A stretch of DNA of 64,000 bases from positions 62,001 through 126,000 of the forward strand of contig NZ_JBHSAB010000023.1 in the NCBI RefSeq assembly GCF_042649825.1, written 5' to 3'. The translations under genes and the position numbers were made by a program. Each line of letters begins with the position of its first letter. Position 1 is the first letter of the stretch. This document shows positions 28,587 to 39,200 of the stretch, piece by piece. The notes below the pieces were generated by a model. That model was given only the letters and a program-made list of their open reading frames with translations, ran no database searches and had not been told where the DNA came from. Origin of the DNA: Legionella_C dresdenensis (GTDB lineage Bacteria; Pseudomonadota; Gammaproteobacteria; Legionellales; Legionellaceae).

Positions 28587-31500
28587 AAAGCCTCTACCGC
28601 AAAAAAGACCCGCATTGCTTCGTCATCTTTATCAACTTCAGAAGTTATTTTCTCAATACTGGTATTGTAAGCATCAGTTATAATGACGTGAGCATTTGTT
28701 CCACCAAATCCAAAGGCACTGATACCGAAATGATGAACCCCTCTTTCCAAGGCCCGGTTATGGCTTAGCGGCGACAGTGGAGAATCCTGGAAACGATACC
28801 GTCTGGCAAGCTGAAGGTCGCCTGGTTGCGCTACCAGATATTGGTGATAACTACATAAAACCGTTTTGATTATTCCGGCCATGCCTGCAGCACTTAAACA
28901 GTGACCAATGTTGGCTTTGACACTACCAACATAGCAGATCTGTTGCCCATACTGATTATCAAAAACATCATTTAATGACTGTAGTTCAATAGGATCGCCC
29001 AATTCCGTTCCGGTCGCATGCATTTCAACATAAGTTAAATCACTGGCCTGCAAACTTGCTTTCTGCAAAGCCTTGCTAATCACTTGACTCTGCATGACTG
29101 GATTGGGGGTAGTGTATCCCATGGTAAATCCATCATTATTGATAGCGACGGCTTCAATAGTCGAGTATATTTTATTTTTATCCGACAAGGCCTGCGCCAG
29201 CGGTTTCAGTAAGAGAACGCCTCCCCCTTCACCTAGAACAATACCATTTGCACGAGCATCAAATGGCTTACATTGAAAATCGGGCGACAAAGCACCTGCC
29301 TCATTCATATAAGCAAATGGTTTGGTATTTTCAATGAAATCACAGCCAAGCACAAAAGCCATATCAATATCACCGTCTTGCAGGGCTGAAACAGCATGTT
29401 GAATAGCAACCAGAGATGAGGAACAGGCGGTATCTACTAATTCGGAGGGACCCTTCAAGTCATAAAAATGGTTAATGTGCGCCGCCACAAAGTTTTGACC
29501 TCTGCCTATCAGGCTAAAAGCATCCAGGGATGCATTGGCATTATTATCAGGAACACGGCTACCCACATAAACGCCAATATGTTTTCCCTTGATATCCGTT
29601 TGATTTAATCCAGCATCTTTAAGTGCTTTTTCAGTTAAGCTCAAAGCTAATTTGACCAAAGGATGTAACTTAACCCATTGAACCTCATTGAAATGGAAAC
29701 GGTGATCAGAACTAAAAAGATCATCAATAAATCCGCCACGGAAATGGGCAAAATCCGAATTATCCAAACGTGATTCAGGTATACGATCTATAGCTCGCTC
29801 CCCGTTTGCCAAGAGTTTCCAGTAAGCTTGTAAATCAGGACTACCAGGGAATTGGCAAGCCATACCAACAATTGCTATTTGTTCAGCCTCCTTTTCAGTT
29901 GGCTGACTTGGAGTTTGTTCTGATATCGGAACAGATAAGGGAATATCCGACAATGCAGCATCCAATTTTTCCAGGGAGTTATGTTTCAATAAGATTTCAG
30001 GCGCTAAATCTTTTTGTAACATAGCTTCTATTCTTTTTAGAATGCTCACTACAAGCACTGAATCAATCCCGTAACTTTCGAAAGGAAGCGATGGATCAAG
30101 CTCTTCTTCAGTCAAACCAACTACTTCAATAAAAATCTGTTTAAGTGCCGGCATGAGCGCCGAATGATTCACTAACAATGGTTCTTGAGATGATTGATAA
30201 ACCAATTTCTCCTTACTTGGTAATACCAAAGCAGGCACATTTGAATTAGCCAATACGGTTGTCAGAACTGAAAACCACTGTTCATTATTAAATATTCCAA
30301 GACCTGAACGCTGATAGTGTTTGTTCTGGTTAATGTTTGCTGCACTATTTTCCCATGCTGGCCAAATAACCGAGATGATTTTTCCATCCTGGTTTTGTTC
30401 AGCCAGTGCATTTAATGCCATATTTGCCAAGCTGTATTCTAATACTCCACTGGCCAAAGTTGGATAAACACTTGATACTGAAGAAAAAAGCACATACTTA
30501 TCATAACCGAGTCTACTCAGGGTAGAGAGCAAGCGTTTACCCGCATGCAACTTGGTCATGAGCATATCCCAAAGATATGGAATATTCAGACAGTCATTAT
30601 CCGACAAATCCTTTGGCGTTATTCCCGCACAATGTAAAACGTAGCCTATGGAATATCCATTTTGCAGCACTACATCCAGCCATTGTTCAAACTGATCAGA
30701 ATCGTCCAGTGGGTTTAGGTAATAATAGACGGTACAACCTTTTGATCTTAGTCTGGTAATTAATTGGATGATATCAGCCGTTTTATCAGTATTATGATTC
30801 GTCAAATAATGAGGCCATAAATGTTCTTGTGGTAAGTTGGTACGGCCGCAAAGTACCAGATATTTAGCTCCCTGCGTGACTAACCATTCTGCGCATACGG
30901 CGCCTAGACCACTGGTTCCACCAGTAACAATATGCAGTTTTTCAGAAGATATCGGTAGAGATTGGGAACTCAAAAGATCCAGGCTCTGAAGCTTCCATAC
31001 CCTGCGTTCCCCATTTTGATAATGTATGCGCTGGTAATCTGTTAATGCCGAGATTTCATTATTTAAGTGCGTGCGTGCCTGATCTCCTCGGATATCCATT
31101 GAGACACTAACCGCTTTAAATCCATGCCGCAAATTACTTTGACATTGTAAATAGTAAGCTATCATTTGGGCATCAATGCCCTTTTCAAAAACAGTTAACT
31201 GCACCAGTTTTTTAACTTTCCTCGTCACAATCAAATATTGCAGCAAGCTTAAGTGATCTTGCAAAGAGCATAAATCGGTTAAACAATCGACAACACATTC
31301 AACCTCTTTTACCTCTAAATCAGCGGTGTTTACAAACTCGCCTTTATGATTTTGCCACCTATCATTACCTTTCCAGAGATAGATAGATTCAGGCGATATA
31401 CCCCATGACAAACTGCTTTGTTGTGTATTGTCATCTGTTAACAGCAAAAGAGAAGGTTGTTTAGAAGTACCAGGTGTTAACGGTTCTGGCACAAAATCAA

Positions 31501-34500
31501 AACTGCTATAAGCTAAATCCTGAATTAATTTTGCTCTACCTTTTGATAATTCGAATGATTTAGCTGCAAATTGATAGCCAGGCAAATCGGAAAGCATCGG
31601 AACTTTTGTGCTGAAAATCCCGTTAAAATTACTATTTTTTCCCGCTAGAAATTCCCGGGCTAAGCCAATCATTTCCGGAGTTGCTGCAGGATGTGAAGAA
31701 GCGCTATGTTGCTCATTTTCCAATGCCTGTATTAGTTGTTGGGCATTGGAAGCAAACACCGCTAATCTTTCTTTTAGATGCGTACGCCCTAATGCAAGTG
31801 TATAAGCAAGCTGATAAAGGTTTAAGTGATTTTCATTCCCTAACCACTGGGTGATAACCTCAATATTCCTCTGAAGCGCCTCTTTACTTTTGGCACTAAA
31901 AAGAAATAAATAGGGACCTTGGGGAACCTCTCCAATGGGTTGAGATGGATAGTTGGCGAGAATCACATGGGCATTACTCCCCCCCGCACCAAAACTGGAT
32001 ACTCCAGCATACGCATTTCCGCTTTCCGCCTCTTTCCATGGTTGCAAACAATCATTCACTTGCATGCCAACTGGCAATTTAATTTCAGGATTCAATGGCT
32101 GCGCGTGTAGCGAAGGAAATAGTTGTCTCCTTTGCATTTGCAGAACGACTTTTACTATACCAGCCAAACCAGCGGCTGCTTCGAGATGGCCATAATTTGA
32201 TTTCAATGAACCAATGCACACCGACGTGTTGGTATCGAATAACTGGCTAAGACCATTAATCTCAACGGGGTCGCCTAATCGAGTGCCTGTCCCATGACAT
32301 TCCACATAGCTTATTTGATGTGCCTGAATTGAAGCATCCTTAAGAGCATCCTCAATTACTTTTGCTTGCATAGAAGCATGAGGAACTGTGTAACCCGAGG
32401 TGCGACCATTATGGTTAATGGCCGATCCTTTAATCACGGCAAATATATTATTATTGTCCCGCTTGGCTGCAGATAATGGTTTCAATAAAATACTGACAAC
32501 CCCTTCACTAGGAACATAGCCATCAGCTTTGTCGCCAAATGCAGCGCAATGCCCCTGTTGCGACAGCATATTCCGATGCAACAATTCATAATATTTATAA
32601 TCATGCGTGATAAGGTTTACCCCGCCCACTAAAGCCAAATCTACTTGTCCTTGACGTAGAGATTGGCAGGCCAAATAAACAGCAGTCAGTGATGAAGAAC
32701 ACATAGTGTCTAAACATAAACTTGGTCCTGTCAAATTAAAAACACTGGATATACGATTCGCAATACTGGCACTGGTTGAGTTGGCAAGAACGGGCCTGGA
32801 TTGTTCCAGACTTAGCTCAAGACCATTTAGCTGATAATCATTATTCATTGCGCCGATATAAACGGATACCGCTTTTGGCTTGCCATCAACAGCAATGGCT
32901 GCACTCTCAAAACAATGCCAGGCATTTTGCAGCATCAGACGCTCTTGGGGATTCATAATGAGTGCGTCGTTAGGGGCAATATTAAAAAATAAGGCATCAA
33001 ACTGATTCGCATCCTTTAGTCGTGCTGCGTAAGGATATACCCAACTGCCATCATACGTTACACAATCTTTCCCGTAACTTAGAGTGTCAGCCAGCATCCT
33101 GAGATTGCCAGCTTCGGGTAAGTTGACTGCCATACCTATGATAGCTATATCTTCTTGCATTCCCCTATCAACAGTGAGGGATTCTCTGGTTGTTTCAATA
33201 GAGATATCTTTGGGAAGATTAATACCAGAAAGATAAACCGCTAAATCTTGAAAATTGGTATAGTCTATTAACAGTGTCTTTGCCAGATTACCGAAATGGA
33301 CTTCCAAATCCATGATAATGTCCAATCCCATCAATGAATCAATGCCTAATTCACCAAAAGTCTCAATTGAACTTAAGCGCTCAATGCCCGTTTCCAGACG
33401 ATGGGCGAATACTGAGTATATGAGTGCCAAGGTATCCTTTTCAGGCTCTTGCTTAGGGAGTGGCTGCACTTCATTAGCTATTGAAGACTCAATAATCGTA
33501 GCATGCAAACCTTCAATGAATAGGCAAAGTTGCTTGTGTTCATTCCATACTGCAATATCAAATAGCAGTTCTCCACGTTGATGACTAACAGCAAAGAACT
33601 TCCCAGCTGCCATTGGCTGATAAAAAGAAAGGGCGTCAGCATGACTGGGTACTGATAAGTCATCACTGCGCATTAATGTAAAACAGGCTATGGTTTGTAA
33701 AGCGCAATCTGATACATAGGGATTAATGCCCCAGGTTTCAACATGCTCAGTGGTATGAATTTCTGCCACTGCAAATGAGTCATTACAACTTAAATGCACA
33801 ATGTTTTGCAAAGAACTCTCATAGCAAATACCACATTCCTGGAAACGCTGATATAACTTGGCAGTTGATATTTCTTTTTCAAGAGGATGACGCGGGAAAT
33901 GACTTAATTCAGGAAATTCTTCTGATATCTGCTCAATCCTGGCGCGGAAAAAAATCTCCTGATTATCAGATTCCAGGAATATCATTCCCTCTGATTTGCG
34001 TATGTGAACCGTTTGTTTAGCATCCGTTGTTTTTATTAGCGGCCTGGACCATTTAATCTGGCTTAGATAGCAAGGTAGCGAAGATACTGCTTGCTGGGCT
34101 ACCGCTAGACTGGCTACTGCCGGAAGAATAGCTTTTCCATTCACTTGATGTCCTGCAAAATAACGAGCGTTATTTTCCAGGTAAACAGTATGGGGCTGTT
34201 TCCAGTAGCAATACTGTTTTTGTTGCGAGTTGGGCTGCTGCTTCAATTGCTGGGGTTGATTATGGATTTTTTTAATAACCACATGCGCATTGGTGCCAGA
34301 AAAGCCAAAGGAGCTGATGCCTGCATAAGGTTTATTCTCAGGCCAGGACATCAGTTCATCAACTGGCTTAAATGGTATCTTATCAAAGTCAATATGAGGA
34401 TTGAGGGGTTTACAATTCAAGGTTGGTGGAATTTTATGGGTATACGCAGCCAGCACCATTTTAATAAAACCTGCCATACCTGCCGCATGAATCGCATGAC

Positions 34501-36211
34501 CAATATTTGATTTCACACTGCCGATGGCGATAGCGCCTACTGGCAAGTTTGCATTGCGGAATGACTCCATTAAGGCATTAACTTCAACAGGATCACCCAA
34601 GTGTGTTCCAGTGCCATGCGCCTCAATAGCTGCGACCTGGGATAAATCGATGTTCTCTGATCTATAGAGTTGTTGAATTAATTGCGTTTGTGCACCACCA
34701 TTGGGTGCAGTAATCCCATTTGACAAGCCATCTTGATTCAAGGCACTGGCCGAAATACAGGCATAAATCCTGTCTCCATCCGCTTGAGCTTGCGAAAAGG
34801 ATTTTAACAAAACACAAGCGACTCCTTCTCCAGGAACAAAACCATTCGCGTGATCAGAAAAAGCATTACAAGCATGGTCTGGAGATAACATGGAAGCATT
34901 TTCGGCACCTTCGATAAAACTCTCGTCCAGCATCAAAAAAACACCGCCAGCAATCGCCAGCGAACAAGAGCCACTCCGAATGCTTTGTGCAGCCTGATGC
35001 AAAGCTACCAGTGAGGATGAACAAGCGGTATCAAATACAATCGCAGGACCATGCAAATCATAGTGATAAGCTACCCGGCCAGCAATCACCGAAGGAGCAT
35101 TACCCCAAAAACTTTGTGGGGGTATTTTATCTTTTGCGTGTTGGCGATAGCTGCTTTGGCAGGCGCCGACATACACACCGCACTGTTCCCGACTTAATCG
35201 CTCTCTATCATAATTAGCATCTAGTAAACAATCATCGACTACCGTCAAAAATAATCGCTGCTGCGGGTCCATCGCATTAGCTTCGGTTTCAGAGAGATGG
35301 AAATAAGCGGGATCAAACTGAAATATATCATTTAACCAACCGGCCCACCGCTCTTCTTTAAAAGACAAGTTCCCTCTATGGTTTCTAGCCTCTATCGCAC
35401 TGACGCCTTCACACAAATTTTGCCAAAACTGCACCACATTTTCAGCTTTAGGAAAGATTCCTGCCATGCCAATGATTGCAATATCTTGAGGATCAGCATT
35501 TGCTTTTTTAGGATTGGCATTAAATCCTGTTAAATGCGCCAAACATCTCCCTTGTTTATCCCACAGACTTGCACTTGCGGCATCCGCGCAAAGCATATGA
35601 GCACTATCAAGATCCAGCATGTTTAAAACTATACGTTCAATGTATTGAGGTAAAGCGGGTTGGCTATTGCTGCCTATGTGAGCATCCTGACAGTGCATGG
35701 GACCATGTAGTAACCCTGCTATTTTGGCAGTAATATTGGAAGATGAGGATAAGATGGCAGTCAACTTACCTTTATCTAGCTGATAGCTATCTGATAAATG
35801 ATAAATTTTACCTAAATAATGCTTGTCCGAAGCAGTAAAATTCCCCTGCTGCATTGAAAGAGAGGGTGCAGAGAATGGCGATACTTTCAATTCCTCTTGC
35901 GAGAAATGCAATACACAACTCAGTAATAATTCCAGGCTGCTATCAGCATGAATTAAGTGAATAGAGCACCGGCCTTGCTCATCACAATCGAGTTGTAAAC
36001 GGACCTCATAATCCTCCCTATCCGCAATCAAAGGACGATGAATATTTAGTTGCTCAAGATGAAGATAGGCCGCAGGAGAAGCAGGAAAGGCTTTCAATAT
36101 CATCATCAAATAGTTATCTAAGGGCAGTATCATACGCCCATTCACCCGATGCTCACGCCAGAAGATATTCTTTTGTGGAGACAGTTGATATTGACGTTTT
36201 ATCTTATTCAT
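28583..36211 (-). CDS. Trans-AT polyketide synthase subunit 2 (2542 aa)
   Basis: Numbered from the ATG at 36211: a shortened DH (1-230; H21xxxG25xxxxP30 and HGPM 169-172, no LD-x-x-x-Q), KS (243-648; C397, H532, H572), DH (670-910; H688xxxG692xxxxP697, D835xxxQ839), ACP (S959), KS (1020-1420; C1171, H1306, H1342), KR (TGGTSGLG 1763-1770; Y1926, N1930), ACP (S2051) and a final KS (2110-2512; C2263, H2398, H2437). The protein ends 30 residues after that KS, so its module must be finished by subunit 3. The frame extends to 36238, but GGAGAG and the 8-base ATGAATAA overlap with subunit 1 favour 36211. No AT is present. Confidence 0.95.
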   Translation of the reverse strand: MNKIKRQYQLSPQKNIFWREHRVNGRMILPLDNYLMMILKAFPASPAAYLHLEQLNIHRPLIADREDYEVRLQLDCDEQGRCSIHLIHADSSLELLLSCVLHFSQEELKVSPFSAPSLSMQQGNFTASDKHYLGKIYHLSDSYQLDKGKLTAILSSSSNITAKIAGLLHGPMHCQDAHIGSNSQPALPQYIERIVLNMLDLDSAHMLCADAASASLWDKQGRCLAHLTGFNANPKKANADPQDIAIIGMAGIFPKAENVVQFWQNLCEGVSAIEARNHRGNLSFKEERWAGWLNDIFQFDPAYFHLSETEANAMDPQQRLFLTVVDDCLLDANYDRERLSREQCGVYVGACQSSYRQHAKDKIPPQSFWGNAPSVIAGRVAYHYDLHGPAIVFDTACSSSLVALHQAAQSIRSGSCSLAIAGGVFLMLDESFIEGAENASMLSPDHACNAFSDHANGFVPGEGVACVLLKSFSQAQADGDRIYACISASALNQDGLSNGITAPNGGAQTQLIQQLYRSENIDLSQVAAIEAHGTGTHLGDPVEVNALMESFRNANLPVGAIAIGSVKSNIGHAIHAAGMAGFIKMVLAAYTHKIPPTLNCKPLNPHIDFDKIPFKPVDELMSWPENKPYAGISSFGFSGTNAHVVIKKIHNQPQQLKQQPNSQQKQYCYWKQPHTVYLENNARYFAGHQVNGKAILPAVASLAVAQQAVSSLPCYLSQIKWSRPLIKTTDAKQTVHIRKSEGMIFLESDNQEIFFRARIEQISEEFPELSHFPRHPLEKEISTAKLYQRFQECGICYESSLQNIVHLSCNDSFAVAEIHTTEHVETWGINPYVSDCALQTIACFTLMRSDDLSVPSHADALSFYQPMAAGKFFAVSHQRGELLFDIAVWNEHKQLCLFIEGLHATIIESSIANEVQPLPKQEPEKDTLALIYSVFAHRLETGIERLSSIETFGELGIDSLMGLDIIMDLEVHFGNLAKTLLIDYTNFQDLAVYLSGINLPKDISIETTRESLTVDRGMQEDIAIIGMAVNLPEAGNLRMLADTLSYGKDCVTYDGSWVYPYAARLKDANQFDALFFNIAPNDALIMNPQERLMLQNAWHCFESAAIAVDGKPKAVSVYIGAMNNDYQLNGLELSLEQSRPVLANSTSASIANRISSVFNLTGPSLCLDTMCSSSLTAVYLACQSLRQGQVDLALVGGVNLITHDYKYYELLHRNMLSQQGHCAAFGDKADGYVPSEGVVSILLKPLSAAKRDNNNIFAVIKGSAINHNGRTSGYTVPHASMQAKVIEDALKDASIQAHQISYVECHGTGTRLGDPVEINGLSQLFDTNTSVCIGSLKSNYGHLEAAAGLAGIVKVVLQMQRRQLFPSLHAQPLNPEIKLPVGMQVNDCLQPWKEAESGNAYAGVSSFGAGGSNAHVILANYPSQPIGEVPQGPYLFLFSAKSKEALQRNIEVITQWLGNENHLNLYQLAYTLALGRTHLKERLAVFASNAQQLIQALENEQHSASSHPAATPEMIGLAREFLAGKNSNFNGIFSTKVPMLSDLPGYQFAAKSFELSKGRAKLIQDLAYSSFDFVPEPLTPGTSKQPSLLLLTDDNTQQSSLSWGISPESIYLWKGNDRWQNHKGEFVNTADLEVKEVECVVDCLTDLCSLQDHLSLLQYLIVTRKVKKLVQLTVFEKGIDAQMIAYYLQCQSNLRHGFKAVSVSMDIRGDQARTHLNNEISALTDYQRIHYQNGERRVWKLQSLDLLSSQSLPISSEKLHIVTGGTSGLGAVCAEWLVTQGAKYLVLCGRTNLPQEHLWPHYLTNHNTDKTADIIQLITRLRSKGCTVYYYLNPLDDSDQFEQWLDVVLQNGYSIGYVLHCAGITPKDLSDNDCLNIPYLWDMLMTKLHAGKRLLSTLSRLGYDKYVLFSSVSSVYPTLASGVLEYSLANMALNALAEQNQDGKIISVIWPAWENSAANINQNKHYQRSGLGIFNNEQWFSVLTTVLANSNVPALVLPSKEKLVYQSSQEPLLVNHSALMPALKQIFIEVVGLTEEELDPSLPFESYGIDSVLVVSILKRIEAMLQKDLAPEILLKHNSLEKLDAALSDIPLSVPISEQTPSQPTEKEAEQIAIVGMACQFPGSPDLQAYWKLLANGERAIDRIPESRLDNSDFAHFRGGFIDDLFSSDHRFHFNEVQWVKLHPLVKLALSLTEKALKDAGLNQTDIKGKHIGVYVGSRVPDNNANASLDAFSLIGRGQNFVAAHINHFYDLKGPSELVDTACSSSLVAIQHAVSALQDGDIDMAFVLGCDFIENTKPFAYMNEAGALSPDFQCKPFDARANGIVLGEGGGVLLLKPLAQALSDKNKIYSTIEAVAINNDGFTMGYTTPNPVMQSQVISKALQKASLQASDLTYVEMHATGTELGDPIELQSLNDVFDNQYGQQICYVGSVKANIGHCLSAAGMAGIIKTVLCSYHQYLVAQPGDLQLARRYRFQDSPLSPLSHNRALERGVHHFGISAFGFGGTNAHVIITDAYNTSIEKITSEVDKDDEAMRVFFAVEAL

Positions 36212-39200
36212 AAACCGACTCTCCAAGGAATACATCATCCACCTCTAATTCTGATGGCTTATCCTCTTTAATCTTTTCAGAAATCAATTGATGCAAAGCG
36301 TGTAAGGTTGGATAAGAGAAGATAGTAGACGCTTTTAAAGAAAGACTATATTGGGCATTCAGTATTGCGATAAAGCTAACCCCGGTAATAGAGTCTAAAC
36401 CCAGTTCTGCCAAAGGCCTTGATTCATCAATCGGTTGTGTGGGCTGCATTTGCAAACTGGCGCGTAATGTATCTTTTAAGGTATTCATAAGGCCATTGTG
36501 ACTTGCCATAGGCACATTGGTTGTTAATGGACGTGTAGCCGCCTGCTTTATTTTTTGCGCCAGTAATACTACCTGATTGCCATTATGATCATACAAAGGA
36601 TTCGCACTTTCAAATCCCGCCAAACGGAGGTTATGAAGCCAACTATTTTTCTCTAATAATGGACAGTGGGAAAACGATGCATGGTTTTTTCTCTCACGCC
36701 ATAGTTCAAACATCCCAAAGATGAAGTTTAAAGCCAGTTGCTGCTTTGTGCCTTCATTAATCAGCAATCTGCCGCCAGATGTTAAAATACGGTTTATATG
36801 GTGCAGACTATCGTTTAAATTATCTGCCAAATGCAGGACATTCGAGGCTATCACCACATCATAACTATCCGATGATAAAGCGCTTAACTCATTGATGTTG
36901 ATAAACTGAGTTTGTAATGGGAACGGCAATTGAGAAGCTACGGCTTCCCCTTTTGCCAGAAAGTATGCTGACACATCGGAATAACAGTACTGAATCGACA
37001 GATCTGCTAAATATTTGCTAATAGCCTTAGTAGTTGCCCCCAGACCAGCGCCTAACTCCAATATTCGTATTGGTTGCTCAACATCCATTAAATTTTCTTG
37101 CAGATAAGAACCAATGGCCTCGTTACATGCAGTCGATTCCGGTAAGTTGCTGTAAACCTTTTCCAATAAAAGACTGCCTTCCGGGCTAAACAGTATCTCA
37201 TTGGCACTAATGCTTTCTTCCAGCAATCGAGGGTAATGCTGAAAACAATAATGACAAAGTTCATATAAAGCCTGATAGGCAGGATCCTCTTGGCAATTTT
37301 GTTGGTATTGCAGATTTAAATCCTGTTTAGAGTTCGCGAGTACCTCAGAGAACAACTGCATCTTTAAATAATCAAAGAGTTTCAGATTATTACAGGACTG
37401 CTGTTTTAAGGTGTGTATATAACTACTCACTAATGCATTCGCCCTATCATAACCGGTCAATAAGGCAGGAATGCTTTGACTTTGAGAGGGCTCACAGCGT
37501 GGTTGAATAATGACTTGGGTGGCCTTGCCTTCCAAGGCAAGCTCCAGCCATTTTAACCCCATATCAGTCGGAATGGGTTCATAGCCTAATGCCCTCGCCT
37601 GATTCATGTAATAGGGGTTACTCACCGCTCCCACATCCTGCCAGATACTCCAGTTTAACAGGCGAAGATCATATTCTGGATCCTGAAAATTCAAGTGGGC
37701 ATAGGCATCGAAAAACTTACTGGCGGCAGCATAATTCGCTTGTCCAGCAAGACAAGCGAAACTCTGTACTGATGAAAACAACACGATCTTTCGGCATTGC
37801 AATTTTTCACAAAATTGTTTAACTGCCAAGATAGAAGCTTGTTTTGTTGCAAATACGCGTTTAAAAGAGGATAGAGACATATTAGCAACCGATGCATCCT
37901 CTAGTTGCATAACACAGTTGAAAATAGCATCCAAACAAGTATATTTTTCCTCGATGTAACGTAGCGCCAAAGCCACCTCATTGGGACTAGTCACATCCAC
38001 CGGCAAATAGTCGATGGCATCAGGATATTTTTTTAAGAGTGGATGATCATTCTCTGCGAATGACTTTCTACCAATGACTATTAATTTCGCGGCATATCGC
38101 TGCACTAGATAATCACACAAGCAGCTTCCAATCCCGCCAAAGCCCCCCATTACCATTATCGTGGGGGCTGACTGTAGAAAAGGACCATTAGACTGATATG
38201 TGCTTTTCGCCAAAACATCTTGATAATATTGCCCATCCTGAACATATAGGGTTTGATAGGAACTATGAAAATTAACCATTAAGGATTGAATGTCTCCATT
38301 GTTGTGGCAATAAATTTGGCATTTCCAACCTGGATGTTCCTTACTTAAGGATTCAAATAATCCGACAACAGCAGATGCCATTGGCGTAATTTTAGCTATA
38401 TGCTGACAAGCAATAAAAACCTGGACAGTCAAAGGCCTGGTTTGAAAACTTATTGCCAACTTATTTGCCGCCAAAAATACTTCATCAATTGCCAGGCAAG
38501 CAGCTTCATTCAATATGAGAATGACACGGTCAAAAGTACCATTCATAAAGGATGGATTAATTTCTTCACCCAACCTGACTACCGACACAGTATTGGCTGC
38601 TTCTAATTCATTCATTGGCTTGAGAGCATCTGTATGTATGACTAATAGCTTTTCTCTTTCAATTCGATGACCAACGATTGACGTATCGCAAGATTGCCGT
38701 TGTTGGTGATAAAAAACGTCGATTTGTTGCTCTGCAAACCAATAGCATGTACTCGCAAATGGATACAATGGTCGTTTGGCAGCTCCGCTGGTATTTAAGC
38801 TAGCCTGGGGTGCTTGCAAGATTGCATGCACGTTTACTCCGCCAAAACCAAAAGAGTTAATACCCACAGTCAATGGGGCATCTGGATAATGACGCCATTC
38901 CTGGTTTTCGGTGTTTATTTTAAGACATGAATTTTCTAAAGAAATTTGTGGGTTTAACTTGTTAAAACCCGCCTGACCTGGAATCAATTGATTCTGCATC
39001 ATCAGTAAGACCTTGATTACTGAAGCTAATCCGGACGCAGGTTCCAAGTGACCAATATTAGCCTTTAATGATCCAAAATGAATAACCTGCTCTGTCTCTT
39101 TAAAGAAGGATTTTATCCCATTAATTTCGATGGGATCGCCAATTGGTGTACCTGTACCATGCGTTTCAATATAGGATATTTGACTTTTATCAATTTTTGC

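Noticed and set aside
28583..36238. Upstream start of PKS subunit 2 at 36238
   Set aside because: It would overlap subunit 1 by 35 bases, while the ATG at 36211 has GGAGAG and a compact overlap.
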